Shown: positions 36,676 through 50,781, counted from the first letter of the stretch. The stretch: DNA of 64,000 nt from Allium sativum (GCA_030737875.1 CM060912.1:207713231-207777230); one strand, 5' to 3'. The notes: a model not told the origin generated them from the sequence alone. Made by a program: numbers and translations.

Positions 36676-36921
36676 ATGTCAACCATTGATTTTTCTTCAG
36701 CGAAGTTACTTATTCTCGTGAAAGCGTATATTGAAGTTGAACACAGAGATGAGTTAATGTTGCAAAGAGGAAGGGGTCTAAGCCATGAAGGGTTTTGGGC
36801 GATGGTGAAAGAATTTCATAACAACCACGCTAACTGCCCTGCTAGACGATCGTCAGTTGAAATCCATAAAGCTCATCATTGTTTTGTAGAAGCTAGTGAT
36901 AGATACTGTGAGATTATCTAG
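36676..36921 (+). pseudogene. Myb/SANT-like PIF/Harbinger ORF1 fragment
   Basis: 81 codons from an ATG that follows the acceptor-like CTTCTGTAG. The order LLILVKAYIEVE, then a Gly-rich gap, then GFWAMVKEFHNNH, then CPARRSSVEIHK fits the Myb/SANT-like DNA-binding domain of plant PIF/Harbinger ORF1 proteins: helix with Leu-Val-x-Ala, FW, then Arg before the third helix. In those transposons ORF1 binds the element ends and works with the transposase. It stops early (RYCEII then stop), short of the usual 200-400 residues. A transposase relic on the same strand resumes at 50835 once element D is removed, supporting one split Harbinger element. Confidence 0.55.
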
Positions 36922-37320
36922 ATTATTGAAGATGAAGATGTATTTCAAGCAAATAAATCTACTTTGATTTTTGTTACCTATTAGAATATGGAATGGAATT
37001 TGTTAGTCATGAAGCATATAAACTTCGCTATAGTTGGCTTACGTGATATGTCTCTGATTAGGCTTATGGTATTTGTCTATGTTATTTGGTTGTTATGAAA
37101 GTTTATGTAGTCTGTTTTACAAGTTTATGTAGTCTTTTTTACAAGTTTATGTAGTACGTTTTCATAATGTAATGTGATTGTTATAAAAGTATTATCAAGT
37201 CGATTATAATTTTATAACTCAGAAGTGGTCAACTAGTGGGTTGCAAACCATCTAATCGCTATTTATTAGAAATCTATAGTTGAATAAGTGCTAAAGTATT
37301 TTCATTTAGGTCAACGCTAC
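36922..37320. other. AT-rich intergenic/intronic stretch of the Harbinger relic
   Basis: No ORF or structured repeat recognised, apart from three copies of AAGTTTATGTAGT at 37095-37155. Confidence 0.4.
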
Positions 37321-37672
37321 ACATTAATCAATAAAACTGCACACGTAACAACAAAGCTGCACACGCAAAGATAAAGTGGCACACGTAACTGTAAAGCTAC
37401 CTACTAATCAATAAAGCTACACACTTTACGATACAGCTACACACTTATCGATAAAGATACAAACTAATCAATAAAACTACAAACTAATCAACAAAGCTAC
37501 ACGCGTAACGAGAAAGCTACATGTATAACGATAAAGCGACACATGTAACTATAAAGCCTGCATACTAATCAATAAAGCTGCACACTTAAAAATACAGCTA
37601 CACACTTATCAACAAAGCTACACAATAACCAATAAAGCAACACACAAAACAATAAAGTTACACACTAAACTG
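37321..37672. repeat. 20-bp tandem repeat, about 17.5 units
   Basis: Consensus close to ACACTAATCAATAAAGCTAC. Every unit is 20 bp except one of 21 near 37550. Units differ mainly in the middle (ATCAATAAA versus TAACGATAAA). It lies between the ORF1 and transposase relics, so it may be an intron or spacer expansion of the old Harbinger element. Confidence 0.85.
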
Positions 37673-37710
37673 TACCTATACCTTATATAAGTCACCAACA
37701 TTGCAAACCA

Positions 37711-37715
37711 TATCT
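37711..37715. other. Target-site duplication of D, left copy (imperfect)
   Basis: TATCT here against GATCT at 50777-50781: four of five bases agree. Confidence 0.6.
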
Positions 37716-40700
37716 TGTAACGACCCGGAAATTTTGCGACCCTGATTATCCGATATACAACACATATCGAACATCAAGAGTCGAAAATACCAGATGGTTA
37801 ATGAAAGAAATTAGAGGGTGAGGAAAGATAAGATAGAAACTTAGAATAGAAGAAGAAGAAGAACACAACATCAGAGTAACACGAACCTCACAGCGGAACG
37901 AATAACATATAATAGATAACATATCCTTGAAATAAAATCAGTATATGTATACAATAACATTATCAGAGTACAATACTTACAACACAGCGGAAATAAACTA
38001 TAGCTATATGATCCTGAATCCTCCTGCTCCAGCTCTTCAAGTATCTGTAAATTCCTGACTACTTGACTGCCCGTACAAAATTGGGCACCAAAGAGTTTAG
38101 GGAAAACAAAACAAAATAAACTCCGGGTCAGTCATGGGACTGGTATGAGTAAAAACAGTTTAAAACAGTTCGAACAAGTAAACGATATCTCATAAGACCA
38201 CGGCGTATAACGGAACGGGTTTTTCCCTTATGAGAATCCAAAATATCTTTATATCAAAAACCTTTTGATATTATAATAATGTCTATCGATCACAATATAA
38301 TAATCATCTAGCAGAAACGCTTTCATCTCACGTTCTACATATATAGTATACAATCAAAACCGCAAGCACGTATTGGGTAATGGATTTCCAACTATGACAA
38401 GGTATGGAACCACCATTCGCTAGTGTACCTCTAGAAAGGAAAACACTGGGTTCAACAAGAACATCTTGCAACCCGGCCACACATGACCTACCACTCATTT
38501 CGCTTGAGTGTATCGAATGTATATCACCACGGTTGGGATCAACAACCATTTCCCGAATGGGACAGTATCGACAATAGATTTTTAGAAGTAAATGAAACTC
38601 TAGATCAGGTGATTATACACCCTAATAGGTGCGACCTACATAGCCATGTTGCCTGCCCGATTTCTGTCATTTACCGGATGTGAAGCTAGAAGCTATGCTT
38701 TATCATCACATCAGATTCACTTCGAATGCCACATTGTCAGATCCATCGAAAATCACTAATTGACGTCTACAACAGTACATTACGTGTTAGCTAAAGAAGT
38801 TTCCTTCTCCACTTCCACTCTTGGTACGGTTGAAGAAATCAATGTACGTGACCTTTCTGGAAATACTCTGTAAGACATTCATCCGTACAATTCATCCAGG
38901 AACAGGATGAACCGAAGGCACTATTTAGTACATCCATCTTAGGTACTGTTATCTAATATTTATACAATAGCCCTTGCATTTTACTCTGTCTTCAATTATC
39001 TTTGGCATATATGATTCACAATGCTTATGCCAATACAGAGTGGTTCTTTGGATAATAATCCAACCGGTCTCTACATATTAACAACGTTAAAATGGTCAAA
39101 ACTTCGATAGTCTGTGATTTAACTATCAAAGAAAAACATGTGTGCAAACAAAGATATTATTTCCAAATGGGAATTCTACCAATCAATCATCAATCATATA
39201 TATATATATATCCTTATTTTCTATGTTTAGAAAATATACGTTAACGCTGGAAAACATTTCCAAATCTTCTTTACTTGGATCTAAACAGTTGTTTAAATCA
39301 ACGTCGCGACGACAACTCATACCACTATACTTATTCACTAAAATCACTTAACCACTTTCACTCTCGAACCTTAACCAATTCTAAATTAAAAACGAAGTCA
39401 ATCAAGTTGGGGTATAACTACCTCTCAGACCTTAACTGAACAACATTTCAAATCTCGAAATAGGGTAAGTTCATCTTTTAACCCTTTAACACTTCCTTAC
39501 GAACCCTCGGATTCTATTTACGAACCCCCTTCTTTTACAAGTTTACGTGATTATAACAATGGTGTTATAATCTCCTGCATCCAAAATATATTATCTTTAA
39601 TATGACTTTTATTTCCTAACTCGAATAATATAACGACAACTAATTTATTTACTCCTATTCGGTTAACTCTAATCTATAACTCTTATTTGAAATAACTCCA
39701 ACCTAATAACTCTTGTTGGATTAACTCTTATTCGAATAACTTATATTCGATTTGCTTACTTTCGAATACTTATATTCGATAATCTCTTTCTTCGAATAAA
39801 TCTTATTCGATTTAACTCCTGTCGAATAACTAGATTCGATCAACTCACTTCGAATACTTCTGATTCGATTATCTCACTTCGAATATCTCTGATTCAGTCA
39901 TCTCACTTCGAATAACTAAATTCGATTAACTCAATTCAACTCTATTCGAATAAACTAAATTCGATTAACTCCATTTGAATAACTCTAGTTCGATTTAATT
40001 CTATTCAATAACTCTAGTTCGATTTAATTCCATTGATTAACTCTAACTGATTTACTCTAACTGTTTAACTCTAACTGGTTTAACTCTATGGTTTAACCTA
40101 ACTGGTTTAACTCTAACTGATTAACTCTAACTGGTTAACACTAACTGATTAACTCTTATTGATTAACTCACTTGATTTACTCGACTTTCCTATCTCCCTT
40201 GATTTACTCAACTTGGATAACTTACTTTGATTGACTTCTTTTTCTAACTCAATTAACTCTTTTTGCTAATTCAATTCAATTAACTCCTAACTTCACCCAC
40301 TTGACTAACTTCACCCACTTGGTTAACTTGACTAGCTTAACCCATTTGATTAATCTGGTTTAACTAACTCATCAACTTGTTTTGATCAAATCATTTGACA
40401 ATCTGGTTTAACTAACTCTTTTGACTAACTTAACCCATTTGACAAATCTGGTTTTACTAACTCATCTTGATTAATTTATTCCCTAAATAAATACTTCCTT
40501 TTAAATAATTCTATATATATATATATATATATATTTGTTTTTTCCAAATAAATATTTCCAATATAAATCCTTCGATTTTATAAATGATTTCTTTTATAAA
40601 ATCTTTCGATTTTAAAAATATACCCTTTTCAAATTACACTTTGAAAATCTCCCCTTTTTGTTTTCTAGTATCAATGATGGTGTTTAATGTGTCGTATAAC

Positions 40701-43484
40701 AATGATCAACACCATTCAAACGTACAAAATCAACCGCAGATTTTATAACACATCAAATATCAATATATATGAAAAACGGTAAAATAAATGTTGAGGAATC
40801 CAGTCGGATTCCTCCAACCTGTTTACCTGCATCACAGATGTTAGACAATATGATTAACATCGATTTCACTTGGTATGAAATATTCTGCTAAACAGAATCA
40901 ACATATATTTAATGATTTATATATATATATATATATATAATTCAACCAACTGACTAGCAGTTCAATCAAACAGTCAACACACAGTCAAACAGCCAATATT
41001 TAACAGTTCTAAAAATACAACATGAAATTATAAACTGTTCAGAGTTAGTGAGATTTACTCACATTGGCGCGTTAACCGGCAAATAATGGTTTGCGTTATT
41101 TGATTGCGACGGACAATTTATTTCGCCATAAATTGTAACGAGCTCGGATTCACTCCCAGACCGCTCCATGGTGTAGTGTCTGTCGATACGATCCCATCGT
41201 GACCGACCGTTCGTAATTCTAACCACATATGAACTAGTTATAGCTATTTCTATTTAAACTTAAATCAAAATAAATATTTCAAGTTTTATAACCATGGTCG
41301 TTAAGTAAATTACCAAATTGACGAGTTAAATCATCCCTTAAACACTCAACGATTTCAGGTTGCGACTCCCCCTTGCCACGCTATTGTATGACTAGACTCA
41401 AATCTCCTATTCTTTCTTCTTGCTAATCCACGTCTTTCTTTATGGGTCTTCCCTTTTCTTTTCATTTTTAAATCAACTTGAGCTTACCACTAATTTCCAG
41501 CCCACTACCATAACATTTGATCCATGTGAACAATATCATCCTCCACATTCTTCCTGTACATCTCCACCGTCAGTAGTCAGTACCCCCACAGTCACCATTC
41601 CAGTAAACATCCCAACGCAAAACATGCCATTACCTATCTCATACCCACCATACCCCTTCATTTCCTTCGTATACTGCTACTGAACCAAATCCACAAGTCT
41701 TAAAACGCAAAGCACTCGGCTTCTCCCATTACAGTCATTACTAAACTGCCTCACAAAACAATACTCCACACACGCGTTCCTCCCTTACCGTCCCTTCTTC
41801 AGTCCATTCGCATCTCAGACTATCTTCTTCTCTCTTTCATTTTGAAATCTTCACTGCTCCCCCTTTTCAGACTCTCCTACAGTCCGCAAGAACACTGGCC
41901 TACATCGCCAGAGCCACCACCTTCAGCTCAAACTCCGCCCCAGACCATTCACCACCCTTTACTGCTCGCGAGAGCCAGGCCTTCTACCATTCCTGAACTT
42001 CCGAGCTTCCCCTGCTTTCTCTTCTCTCCATACTACGGTCAAACCCCTACTGTCCTTCGCATTGTTCAACTCACGCGGCTATCTACAGTAGAACCCACGA
42101 AATTTTCTAGCACCAGATATTCACAAAATCCCTCAAAACTGCTAAAAGGAATTACCAACGCCTCCTCCCTTTAGGCTCAGCAATATACGTTTTTTTTTCC
42201 ATGGAGTATCGCATCTTGTTTTTATTTGATTTTTTTTATATTATTGTCATCGAACTTCAAATGGAGGGTTTCAGAAGAAGAACTGAAGTGAAGCGAATTC
42301 GTGTTGTATTTATCAGTGAAGTTACTTAGGGGTTAAGAAAGGAAGTACAAGGACTTAAATGAAATACATGGAACTTTGATTGCTAAGTAATAGGGAAGTT
42401 GCTATGCGACTGTTTTGCTTTACTGTTCTTGATGGGAGGAGTGTACGAGTTCTTAGCTGCTAAGCAAAATGTAAAAATATAATTTCCTATGTTTTAGAAT
42501 CTTCTGTTGAAATGACTTGACTTAGGAACAAAGTTATAATATTATATATCCACATATATTAGTTTTCATTCTCTATTTTTAGCACAGCAAATCTTACTTG
42601 GATGCCATACGTTGAAAACATTTTGATACTTCGGTTGAACTAATTTGACCAATGTTTAGTTTAGTTGTTTTAAGTTATAAAACATAGCGTGCCCTACTAT
42701 GAAATATTCTGTTCACGTAGGGACTGTTAGGGACAGAAACAAAAATACCATTGAAATGAGTGATGTGCTCTGGTCCCAAAAATGTAATAATACCGGTAGA
42801 TGAACTCATATTGTGAAACCCCGAAATGTCGATACAGGGTGCCAAATACTCCAAATAAAAAGTTGCTTATTTAATTAATTAAAAATTACCATAAAATTCA
42901 AAAAATTAAATTATCACTACATCTCAAAAGAACCTTGTCTAGATTTAAACCCGGTATCTAGTTATATCGAATAAACTGTTACAATCGATAAACAATTCTA
43001 TAGCGACTATTTTAGAATTTGATTTGGACATAAATCAAAATCTACACGGCAAAATCCTAATTTTTCTCTTCCACTAGAAAGATATACTCCACCAGCTCCG
43101 TACGTTTCTTGTTTCACAGAAATCCGATTTAAAACGAATCCTGTACATTCAGTTGAAGTTCAAATCACCAAATTATGAACTACAGCGCCATTTCGAGCTC
43201 GATTATAATTATATTATAATTTATTCGTTCAACCATCGTTAATATAATATATTCGCTAATATAATTCAACTCTAAACTGAATTATATATTTTAGTTTGTC
43301 CAGTTCACATTATATTGTCAAATCAGCAATTTCTGATTATTCCAAAATTAAATATATTATTTAATTATTTATATTAATTAAATATTCCAAGTTATTTAAT
43401 TAAATAACCATTTAATTCACTATATCACTATTTATATAATTAAATAAATTAATTATAATACCTCTGCAAATGCGGGTCATTACA
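37716..43484 (-). repeat. Element D, 3' LTR
   Basis: From TGTAACGACCCGG to GGGTCATTACA. It holds the CTTCGATAG hairpin (39102-39131), a TTCGAATAACT array (39700-40160) grading into AACTGGTTTAACTCTA repeats, the GAGGAATCC hairpin (40793-40814), the donor-like dyad (41048-41062) and a pyrimidine-rich variable zone (41300-42770). The 110-codon ORF at 41842-42174 runs antisense to the element and is not considered a gene. Confidence 0.92.
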
Positions 43485-44308
43485 TTCTTCCCCACTTAAA
43501 ATAATTTCGTCCTCGAAATTGCTAAGGTAGAGACCGACCCTATCGACTGGTTAGAACATATTTGTTCACTTCTTAACTTCAGTTTCAACTGAACCAATTT
43601 AGTTTCAATTAAATTATTAATTAATTCTTATCAACGAAAATTTCTAAAAATCCTGAAAATTTTCTAACTCCTTAACTTTTCGAAAAATTTCGCCAGCACC
43701 TCCTTTGTACTAGTCAATATGTCAAACTCCAACTCGCCTCTCTGGGCCATCTCCAACCCAAAAGAAAATCAAACAGCCAAGCGGCTTGCCAATTTGGCTT
43801 ATCAAAAATCTCATACCGTATGAAATATAAACTTGTACCTTTTTGTCGGGCATATCAACTTTATCACTTCCATACGCTATCAACTCAGCATATACCAATG
43901 TTATCCCAATCAAATTCTGAAATCACTTTCATCTCCAACACAACCATTCGCCTTTTTACCAAGCCAAATATCATTTTAACTCCAGTTTCTTCTCCATTAC
44001 CAACTCTTAACTTGATTATCACATTACACTTCAAATTTGAATCTCACAATACAATTTGTCTTGATATCATTTCAATTCAATCTCAGTTACCACTTTACTG
44101 ACTTTACTTTAATTAAAATTTGCTTTCACAAATTTCTGTTAAATTTGTTTTTAATTCAAACAGTCTTTCCCTGCGAGTTTTTAAACAGTTTACTCTTTTC
44201 AAAAATCAAATTTTCCTTTTTGAAATTCAACACAACTTGTCTTTCCCAAAACAAATTCAAAACAGTATCTCTGGTAGTAATTCGTCACTTACAACTCGAA
44301 AATGAATA

Positions 44309-44333
44309 CTGATGATGCAGCCGTCATCATCAG
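44309..44333 (-). ncRNA. Element D internal stem-loop
   Basis: CTGATGATG pairs with CATCATCAG (9 bp, 7-nt loop). Against element F (CCGATGATG/CATCATCGG) both bases of the second pair have changed together. The loop differs from A and E and is not palindromic. Confidence 0.55.
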
Positions 44334-44981
44334 AATCTATTTTCCAGCGATCGAAGTGAGTTCAATACTATAAAACCATTTCTAAACATTTCCACTTTGA
44401 AATTCATTTCAAAATATAATTCAAACTGCTTGTAAAACAATTTAATATCTCCCAGGATCTTAAATTTTCCTTATTTTTAATCCAAATCCATTTACAAACA
44501 CTTATCCAATTTTCCAGAATTTTAATTCAATTTCTGGTATAAATTTCAGATTTAACTCATCAGATTTCACGTATTTCACTTATATGAATTCTGATTGGTT
44601 ATTTACATAACCATTTAATTTATAATCTTACTTGATTATAATAACAACAAATATATCCACTATATTATAATTTTGATATATATCTTATCTATATCAAGAT
44701 ATACCTTGGGTAAACTTATTTTAATTTACCATCTTTTCAAAACATATCGTGTCGACCCATCGTATTCGAGTGTTTATAAACTCCTACCAATACAGTGGAT
44801 CAAACTGATCGACCAGAACACATAAACAACTCAACCAATAAATCTCCACAATATAAAACAAATTTTTATATCAATAACAAATATGCTCTCTCGTATATAT
44901 ACACTCAACTCAATCTAGGGTATTACTAACCCCACCTCTACCGAGTCACGCCACAGAGCCAAGGTAATAACTTAACCTTAA

Positions 44982-44993
44982 GCTCTGATACCA
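44982..44993 (-). other. Element D primer-binding site
   Basis: TGGTATCAGAGC on the minus strand, two bases from the 5' LTR at 44996. Confidence 0.95.
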
Positions 44994-44995
44994 AC

Positions 44996-46469
44996 TGTAA
45001 CGACCCGGAAATTTTGCGACCTTGATTATTCGATATACAACACATATCGAACATCAAGAGTCAAAAATACCAGATGGTTAATGAAAGAAATTAGAGGGTG
45101 AGGAAAGATAAGATAGAAACTTAGAATAGAAGAAGAAGAAGAACACAACATCAGAGTAACACGAACCTCACAGCAGAATGAATAACATATAATAGATAAC
45201 ATATCCTTGAAATAAAATCAGTATATGTATACAATAACATTATCAGAGTACAATACTTATAACACAGCAGAAATAAACTATAGCTATATGATCCTGAAGC
45301 CTCCTGCTCCAGGTCTTCAAGTATCTATAAATTCTTGACTACTTGACTGAGACAAAATTGGGCACCCAAGAGTTTAGGGAAAACAAAACAAAATAAACTC
45401 CGGGTCAGTCATGGGACTGGTATGAGTAAAAACAGTTTAAAATAGTTCGAACAAGTAAACGATATCTCATAAGACCACACCGTATAACGGAACGGGTTTT
45501 TCCCTTATGAGAATCCAAAATATCTTTATATCAAAAACCTTTAGATATTATAATAATGTCTATCGATCACAATAAAATAATCATCTTGCAGAAATGCTTT
45601 CATCTCACGTTCTACATATATAGTATACAAACAAAACCGCAAGCACGTATTGGATAATGGATTTCCAACTATGACAAGGTATGGAACCACCTTTCGCTAG
45701 TGTACCTCTAGAAAGGAATACACTGGGTTCAACAAGAACATCTTGCAAACGGGCCACACATGACCGACCACTCATTTCGCTTGAGTGTATCGAATGTATA
45801 TCACTATGGTTGGGATCAACAACCGTTTCTCGAATGGGACAGTATCGACAATAGATTTTTAGAAGTAAATGAAACTCTAGATCAGGTGATTATACACCCT
45901 AATAGGTGTGACCTACATAGCCATGTTGCCTGCCCGATTTCTGTCATTTACCGGATGTGAGGCTAGAAGCTACGCTTTATCATCACATCAGATTCACTTC
46001 GAATGCCACATTGTCAGATCCATCGAAAATCACTAATTGACGTCTACAACAGTACATTACGTGTTAGCTAAAGAAGTTTCCTTCTCCGCTTCCACTCTTG
46101 GTACGGTTGAAGAAATCAATGTACGTGACCTTTCTGGAAATAATCTGTAAGAAATTCATCCATACAAGTCATCCAGGAACAGGATGAACCGAAGGCACTA
46201 TTCAGTACGTCCATCTTAGGTACTGTTATCTAAGATTTATACAATAGCCCTTGCACTTTACTCTGTCTTCTATTATCTTTGGCATATATGATTCGCAATG
46301 CTTATGCCAATACAGAGTGGTTCTTTGGATAATAATCCAACTGGACTCTCCATATTAACAACGTTAAAATGGTCAAAACTTCGATAGCCTGTGATTTAAC
46401 TATCAAAGAAAAACACGTGTGCAAACAACGATATTATTTCCAAATGGAAATTCTACCAATCAATCATCA

Positions 46470-46510
<41 letters not shown>

Positions 46511-49500
46511 TTCCTTATTTTCTATGTTTAGAAAATATACGTTAACGCTGGAAAACATTTCCAAATCTTCTTTACTTGGATCTAAATAGTTGTTTAAATC
46601 AATGTCGCGACGACAACTCAAACCACTATACTTATTCACTAAAATCACTTAACCACTTTCACTCTCGAACCTTAACCATTTCTAAATTAAAAACGAAGTC
46701 AATCAAGTTGGGGTATAACTACCTCTCAGACCTTAACTGAACAACATTTCAAATCTCGAAATAGGGTAAGTTCATCTTTTAACCCTTTAACACTTCCTTA
46801 CGAACCCTCAGATTCTATTTACGAACCCCCTTCTTTTACATGTTTACGTGATTATAACAATGGTGTTATAATCTCCTGCATCCGAAATATATTATCTTTA
46901 ATATGACTTTTATTTCCTAACTCGAATAATATAACGACAACTAATTTATTTACTCCTATTCGGTTAACTCTAATCTATAACTCTTATTTGAAATAACTCC
47001 AACCTAATAAGTCTTGTTGGATTAACTCTTATTCGAATAACTTATATTCGATTTGCTTACTTTCGAATACTTATATTCGATAATCTCTTTCTTCGAATAA
47101 ATCTTATTCGATTTAACTCCTGTCGAATAACTAGATTCGATCAACTCACTTCGAATACTTCTGATTCGATTATCTCACTTCGAATATCTCTGATTCGATC
47201 ATCTCACTTCGAATAACTAAATTCGATTAACTCATTTCAACTCTATTCGAATAAACTAAATTCGATTAACTCCATTTGAATAACTCTAGTTCGATTTAAT
47301 TCTATTCAATAACTCTAGTTTGATTTAATTCCATTGATTAACTCTAACTAATTTACTCTAACTGTTTAACTCTAACTGGTTTAACTCTATGGTTTAACCT
47401 AACTGGTTTAACTCTAACTGATTAACTCTAACTGGTTAACACTAACTGATTAACTCTGATTGATTAACTCACTTGATTTACTCGACTTGCCTAACTCCCT
47501 TGATTTACTCAACTTGGATAACTTACTTTGATTGACTTCTTTTTCTAACTCAATTCAATTAACTCTTTTTGCTAATTCAATTCAATTAACTCCTAACTTC
47601 ACCCACTTGACTAACTTCACCCACAGGTTAACTTGACTAACTTAACCCATTTGATTAATCTGGTTTAACTAACTCATCAACTTGTTTTGATCAACTCATT
47701 TGACAATCTGGTTTAACTAACTCTTTTGACTAACTTAACCCATTTGACGAATCTGGTTTTACTAACTCATCTTGATTAATTTATTCCCTAAATAAATACT
47801 TCCTTTTAAATAATTCTATATATATATATATTTGTTTTTTCCAAATAAATATTTCCTTTATAAATCCTTCGATTTTTTAAATGATTTCTTTTATAAAATC
47901 TTTCGATTTTATAAATATACCCTTTTCAAATTACACTTTGAAAATCTCCCCTTTTTGTTTTCTAGTATCAATGATGGTGTTTAATGTGTCGTATAACAAT
48001 GATCAACACCATTCAAACATACAAAATCAACCGTAGATTTTATAACACATCAAATATCAATATATATGAAAAACGGTAAAATAAATGTTGAGGAATCCAG
48101 TCGGATTCCTCCAACCTGTTTACCTGCATCACAGATGTTAGACAATATGATTAACATCGATTTCACTTTGATATGAAATATTCTACTAAATAGAATCAAC
48201 ATATATTTAATGATTTATATATATATATATATAACTCAACCAACTGACTAGCAGTTCAATCAAACAGTCAACACACCGTCAAACAGCCAATATTTAACAG
48301 TTCTAAAAATACAACATGAAATTATAAACTGTTCAGAGTTAGTGAGATTTACTCACATTGGCGCGTTAACCGTCAAATAACGGTTTGCGTTATTTGATTG
48401 CGACGGACAATTTATTTCGCCATAAATTGTAACGAGCTCGGATTCACTCCCAGTCAGCTCCATGGTGTAGTGTATGTCCATACGATCCCATCGTGACCAA
48501 CCGTTCGTAATTCTTACCACATATGAACTAGTTATAGCTATTACTAATTAAACTTAAATCAAAATAAATATTTCAAGTTTTATAACCATGGTCGTTAAGT
48601 AAATTACCAAATTGACGAGTTAAATCATCCCTTAAATACTCAATGATTTCAGGTTGCGACTCCCCCTTGCCAAGCTATTGTATGACTAGACTCAAATCTC
48701 CTATTCTTTCTTATTGCTAATCCGCTTCTTTCTTTATGGGTCTTCCCTTTTCTTTTCGTTTTTAAATCAACTTGGGCTTACCACTAATTTCCAGCCCACT
48801 ACCATAACATTTGATCCATGTGAACAGTGTCATCCTCCATATTCTTCCTGTACATCTCCACCGTCAGTAGTCAGTACCCCCACAGTCACCATTCCAGTAA
48901 ACATCCCAACGCAAAACATGCCATTACCTATCTCATACCCACCGTACCCCTTTATTTCCTTCGTATACTGCTACTGAACCAAATCCACACGTCTTAAAAC
49001 GCAAAGCACTCGGCTTCTCCCATTATAGTCATTACTGAACTGCCTCACAAAACAATACTCCACACACGCGTTCCTCCCTTACCGTCCCTTCTTCAGTCCA
49101 TTCCCATCTCAGACTATCTTCTTCTCTCTTTCATTTTGAAATCTTCATTGCTCCCCCTTTTCAGACTCTCCTACAGTCCGCAAGAACACTGGCCTACATC
49201 GCCAGAGCCACCACCTTCAGCTCAAACTCCGCCCCGGACCATTCACCACCCTTTACTGCTCGCGAGACCCAGGCCTTCTACCATTCCTGAACTTCCGAGC
49301 TTCCCCTGCTCTCTCTTCTCTCCATACTATAGTCAAACCCCTACTGTCCTTCGCGTTGTTCAACTCACGCGGCCATCTACAGTAGAACCCACGAAATTTT
49401 CTAGCACCAGATATTCACAAAATCCCTCAAAACTACTAAAAGGAATTACCAACGCCTCCTCCCTTTAGGCTCAGCAATATACGTTTTTTTCCATGGAGTA

Positions 49501-50776
49501 TCGCATCTTGTTTTTATCTGCTTTTTTTTATATTATTGTCATCGAACTTCAAATGGGGGGTTTCAGAAGAAGAACTAAAGTGAAGCGAACTCGTGTTGTA
49601 TTTATCAATGAAGTTACTTAGTGGTTAAGAAAGGAAGTACAAGGACTTAAATGAAATACGTGGAACTTTTGTTGCTAAGTAATAGGGAAGTTGCTATGCG
49701 ACGGTTTTGCTTTACTGTTCTTGATGGGAGGACTGTACGAGTTCTTAGCTGCTAAGCAAAATGTAAAAATATAATTTCCTATGTTTTAGAATCTTCTGTT
49801 GAAATGACTTGACTTAGGAACAAAGTTATAATATTATATATCCACATATATTAGTTTTCATTCTCTATTTTTAGCATAGCAAATCTTACTTGGATACCAT
49901 ACGTTGAAAACATTTTGATACTTCGGTTGAACTAATTTGACCAATGTTTAGTTTAGTTGTTTTAAGTTAAAAAACATAGCGTACCCTACTATGAAATATT
50001 CTGTTCACGTAGGGACTGTTAGGGACAGAAACAAAAATACCATTGAAATGAGTGATGTGCTCTGGTCCCAAAAATGTAATAATATCGGTAGATGAACTCA
50101 TATTGTGAAACCCCGAAATGTCGATACAGGGTGCCAAATACTCCAAATAAAAAGTTGCTTATTTAATTAATTAAAAATTACCATAAAATTCTAAAAATTA
50201 AATTATCACTACGTCTCAAAAGAACCTTGTCTAGATTCAAACCCGGTATCTAGTTATATCGAATAAACTGTTACGGTCGATAAACAATTCTATAGCGACT
50301 ATTTTAGAATTTGATTTGGACATAAATCAAAATCTACATGGCGAAATCCTGATTTTTCTCTTCCACTAGAAAGATATACTCCACCAGCTCCGCACGTTTC
50401 TTGTTTCACAGAAATCCGATTTAAAACGAATCCTGTACATTCAGTTGAAGTTCAAATCACCAAATTACGAACTGCAGTGCCATTTCGAGCTCGATTATAA
50501 TTATATTATAATTTATACGTTCAACCATCGTTAATATAATATATTCGCTAATATAATTCAACTCTAAACTGAATTATATATTTTAGTTTGTCCAGTTCAC
50601 ATTATATTGTCAAATCAGCAATTTCTGATTATTCCAGAATTAAATATATTATTTAATTATTTATATTAATTAAATATTCCAAGTTATTTAATTAAACGAC
50701 CATTTAATTCACTATATCACTATTTATATAATTAAATAAATTAATTATAATACCTCTGCAAATGCGGGTCATTACA
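44996..50776 (-). repeat. Element D, 5' LTR
   Basis: Sister of 37716-43484 with the same internal landmarks: hairpins at 46379-46408 and 48090-48111, dyad at 48342-48356. The TA microsatellite (46472-46509) is about three times as long as in the sister LTR (39199-39212). The 110-codon antisense ORF is mirrored at 49136-49468. Confidence 0.92.
46472..46509. repeat. (TA)n microsatellite
   Basis: TA run of ~38 bp, against ~14 bp at the same place in the sister LTR. Confidence 0.9.
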
Positions 50777-50781
50777 GATCT
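50777..50781. other. Target-site duplication of D, right copy (imperfect)
   Basis: GATCT against TATCT on the left. Confidence 0.6.

Larger units (their letters stand above)
43485..44995 (-). mobile_element. Element D internal domain, non-coding
   Basis: Polypurine tract at 43485-43500 (minus strand), the ~170 bp shared block at 43670-43860, a perfect 9-bp stem-loop at 44309-44333, a leader like that of A, and the PBS at 44982-44993. The minus-strand ORF at 43722-43913 begins MPDKKVQVYI, like one in element A, but the frames diverge after that, so the DNA block rather than a peptide is conserved. Confidence 0.88.
37716..50776 (-). mobile_element. Element D: complete large-LTR non-autonomous Ty3-type element (13.1 kb)
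   Basis: LTRs of 5,769 and 5,781 bp surround only 1,511 bp of non-coding internal sequence, with PBS, polypurine tract and a near-perfect 5-bp duplication. LTR differences by hand count run from ~1.4% (last 280 bp) to ~3% (first 400 bp), largely C/T and G/A. It has no gag or pol. It is the only member of the non-autonomous family that is complete in the window, hence its best type copy. It lies inside the PIF/Harbinger relic. Confidence 0.92.

Noticed and set aside
41842..42174. 110-codon ORF found again almost unchanged at 49136-49468
   Set aside because: The two copies lie in sister LTRs that were identical when D inserted, so their similarity is no sign of selection. The ORF is antisense to the element, low in complexity and matches no family I know.
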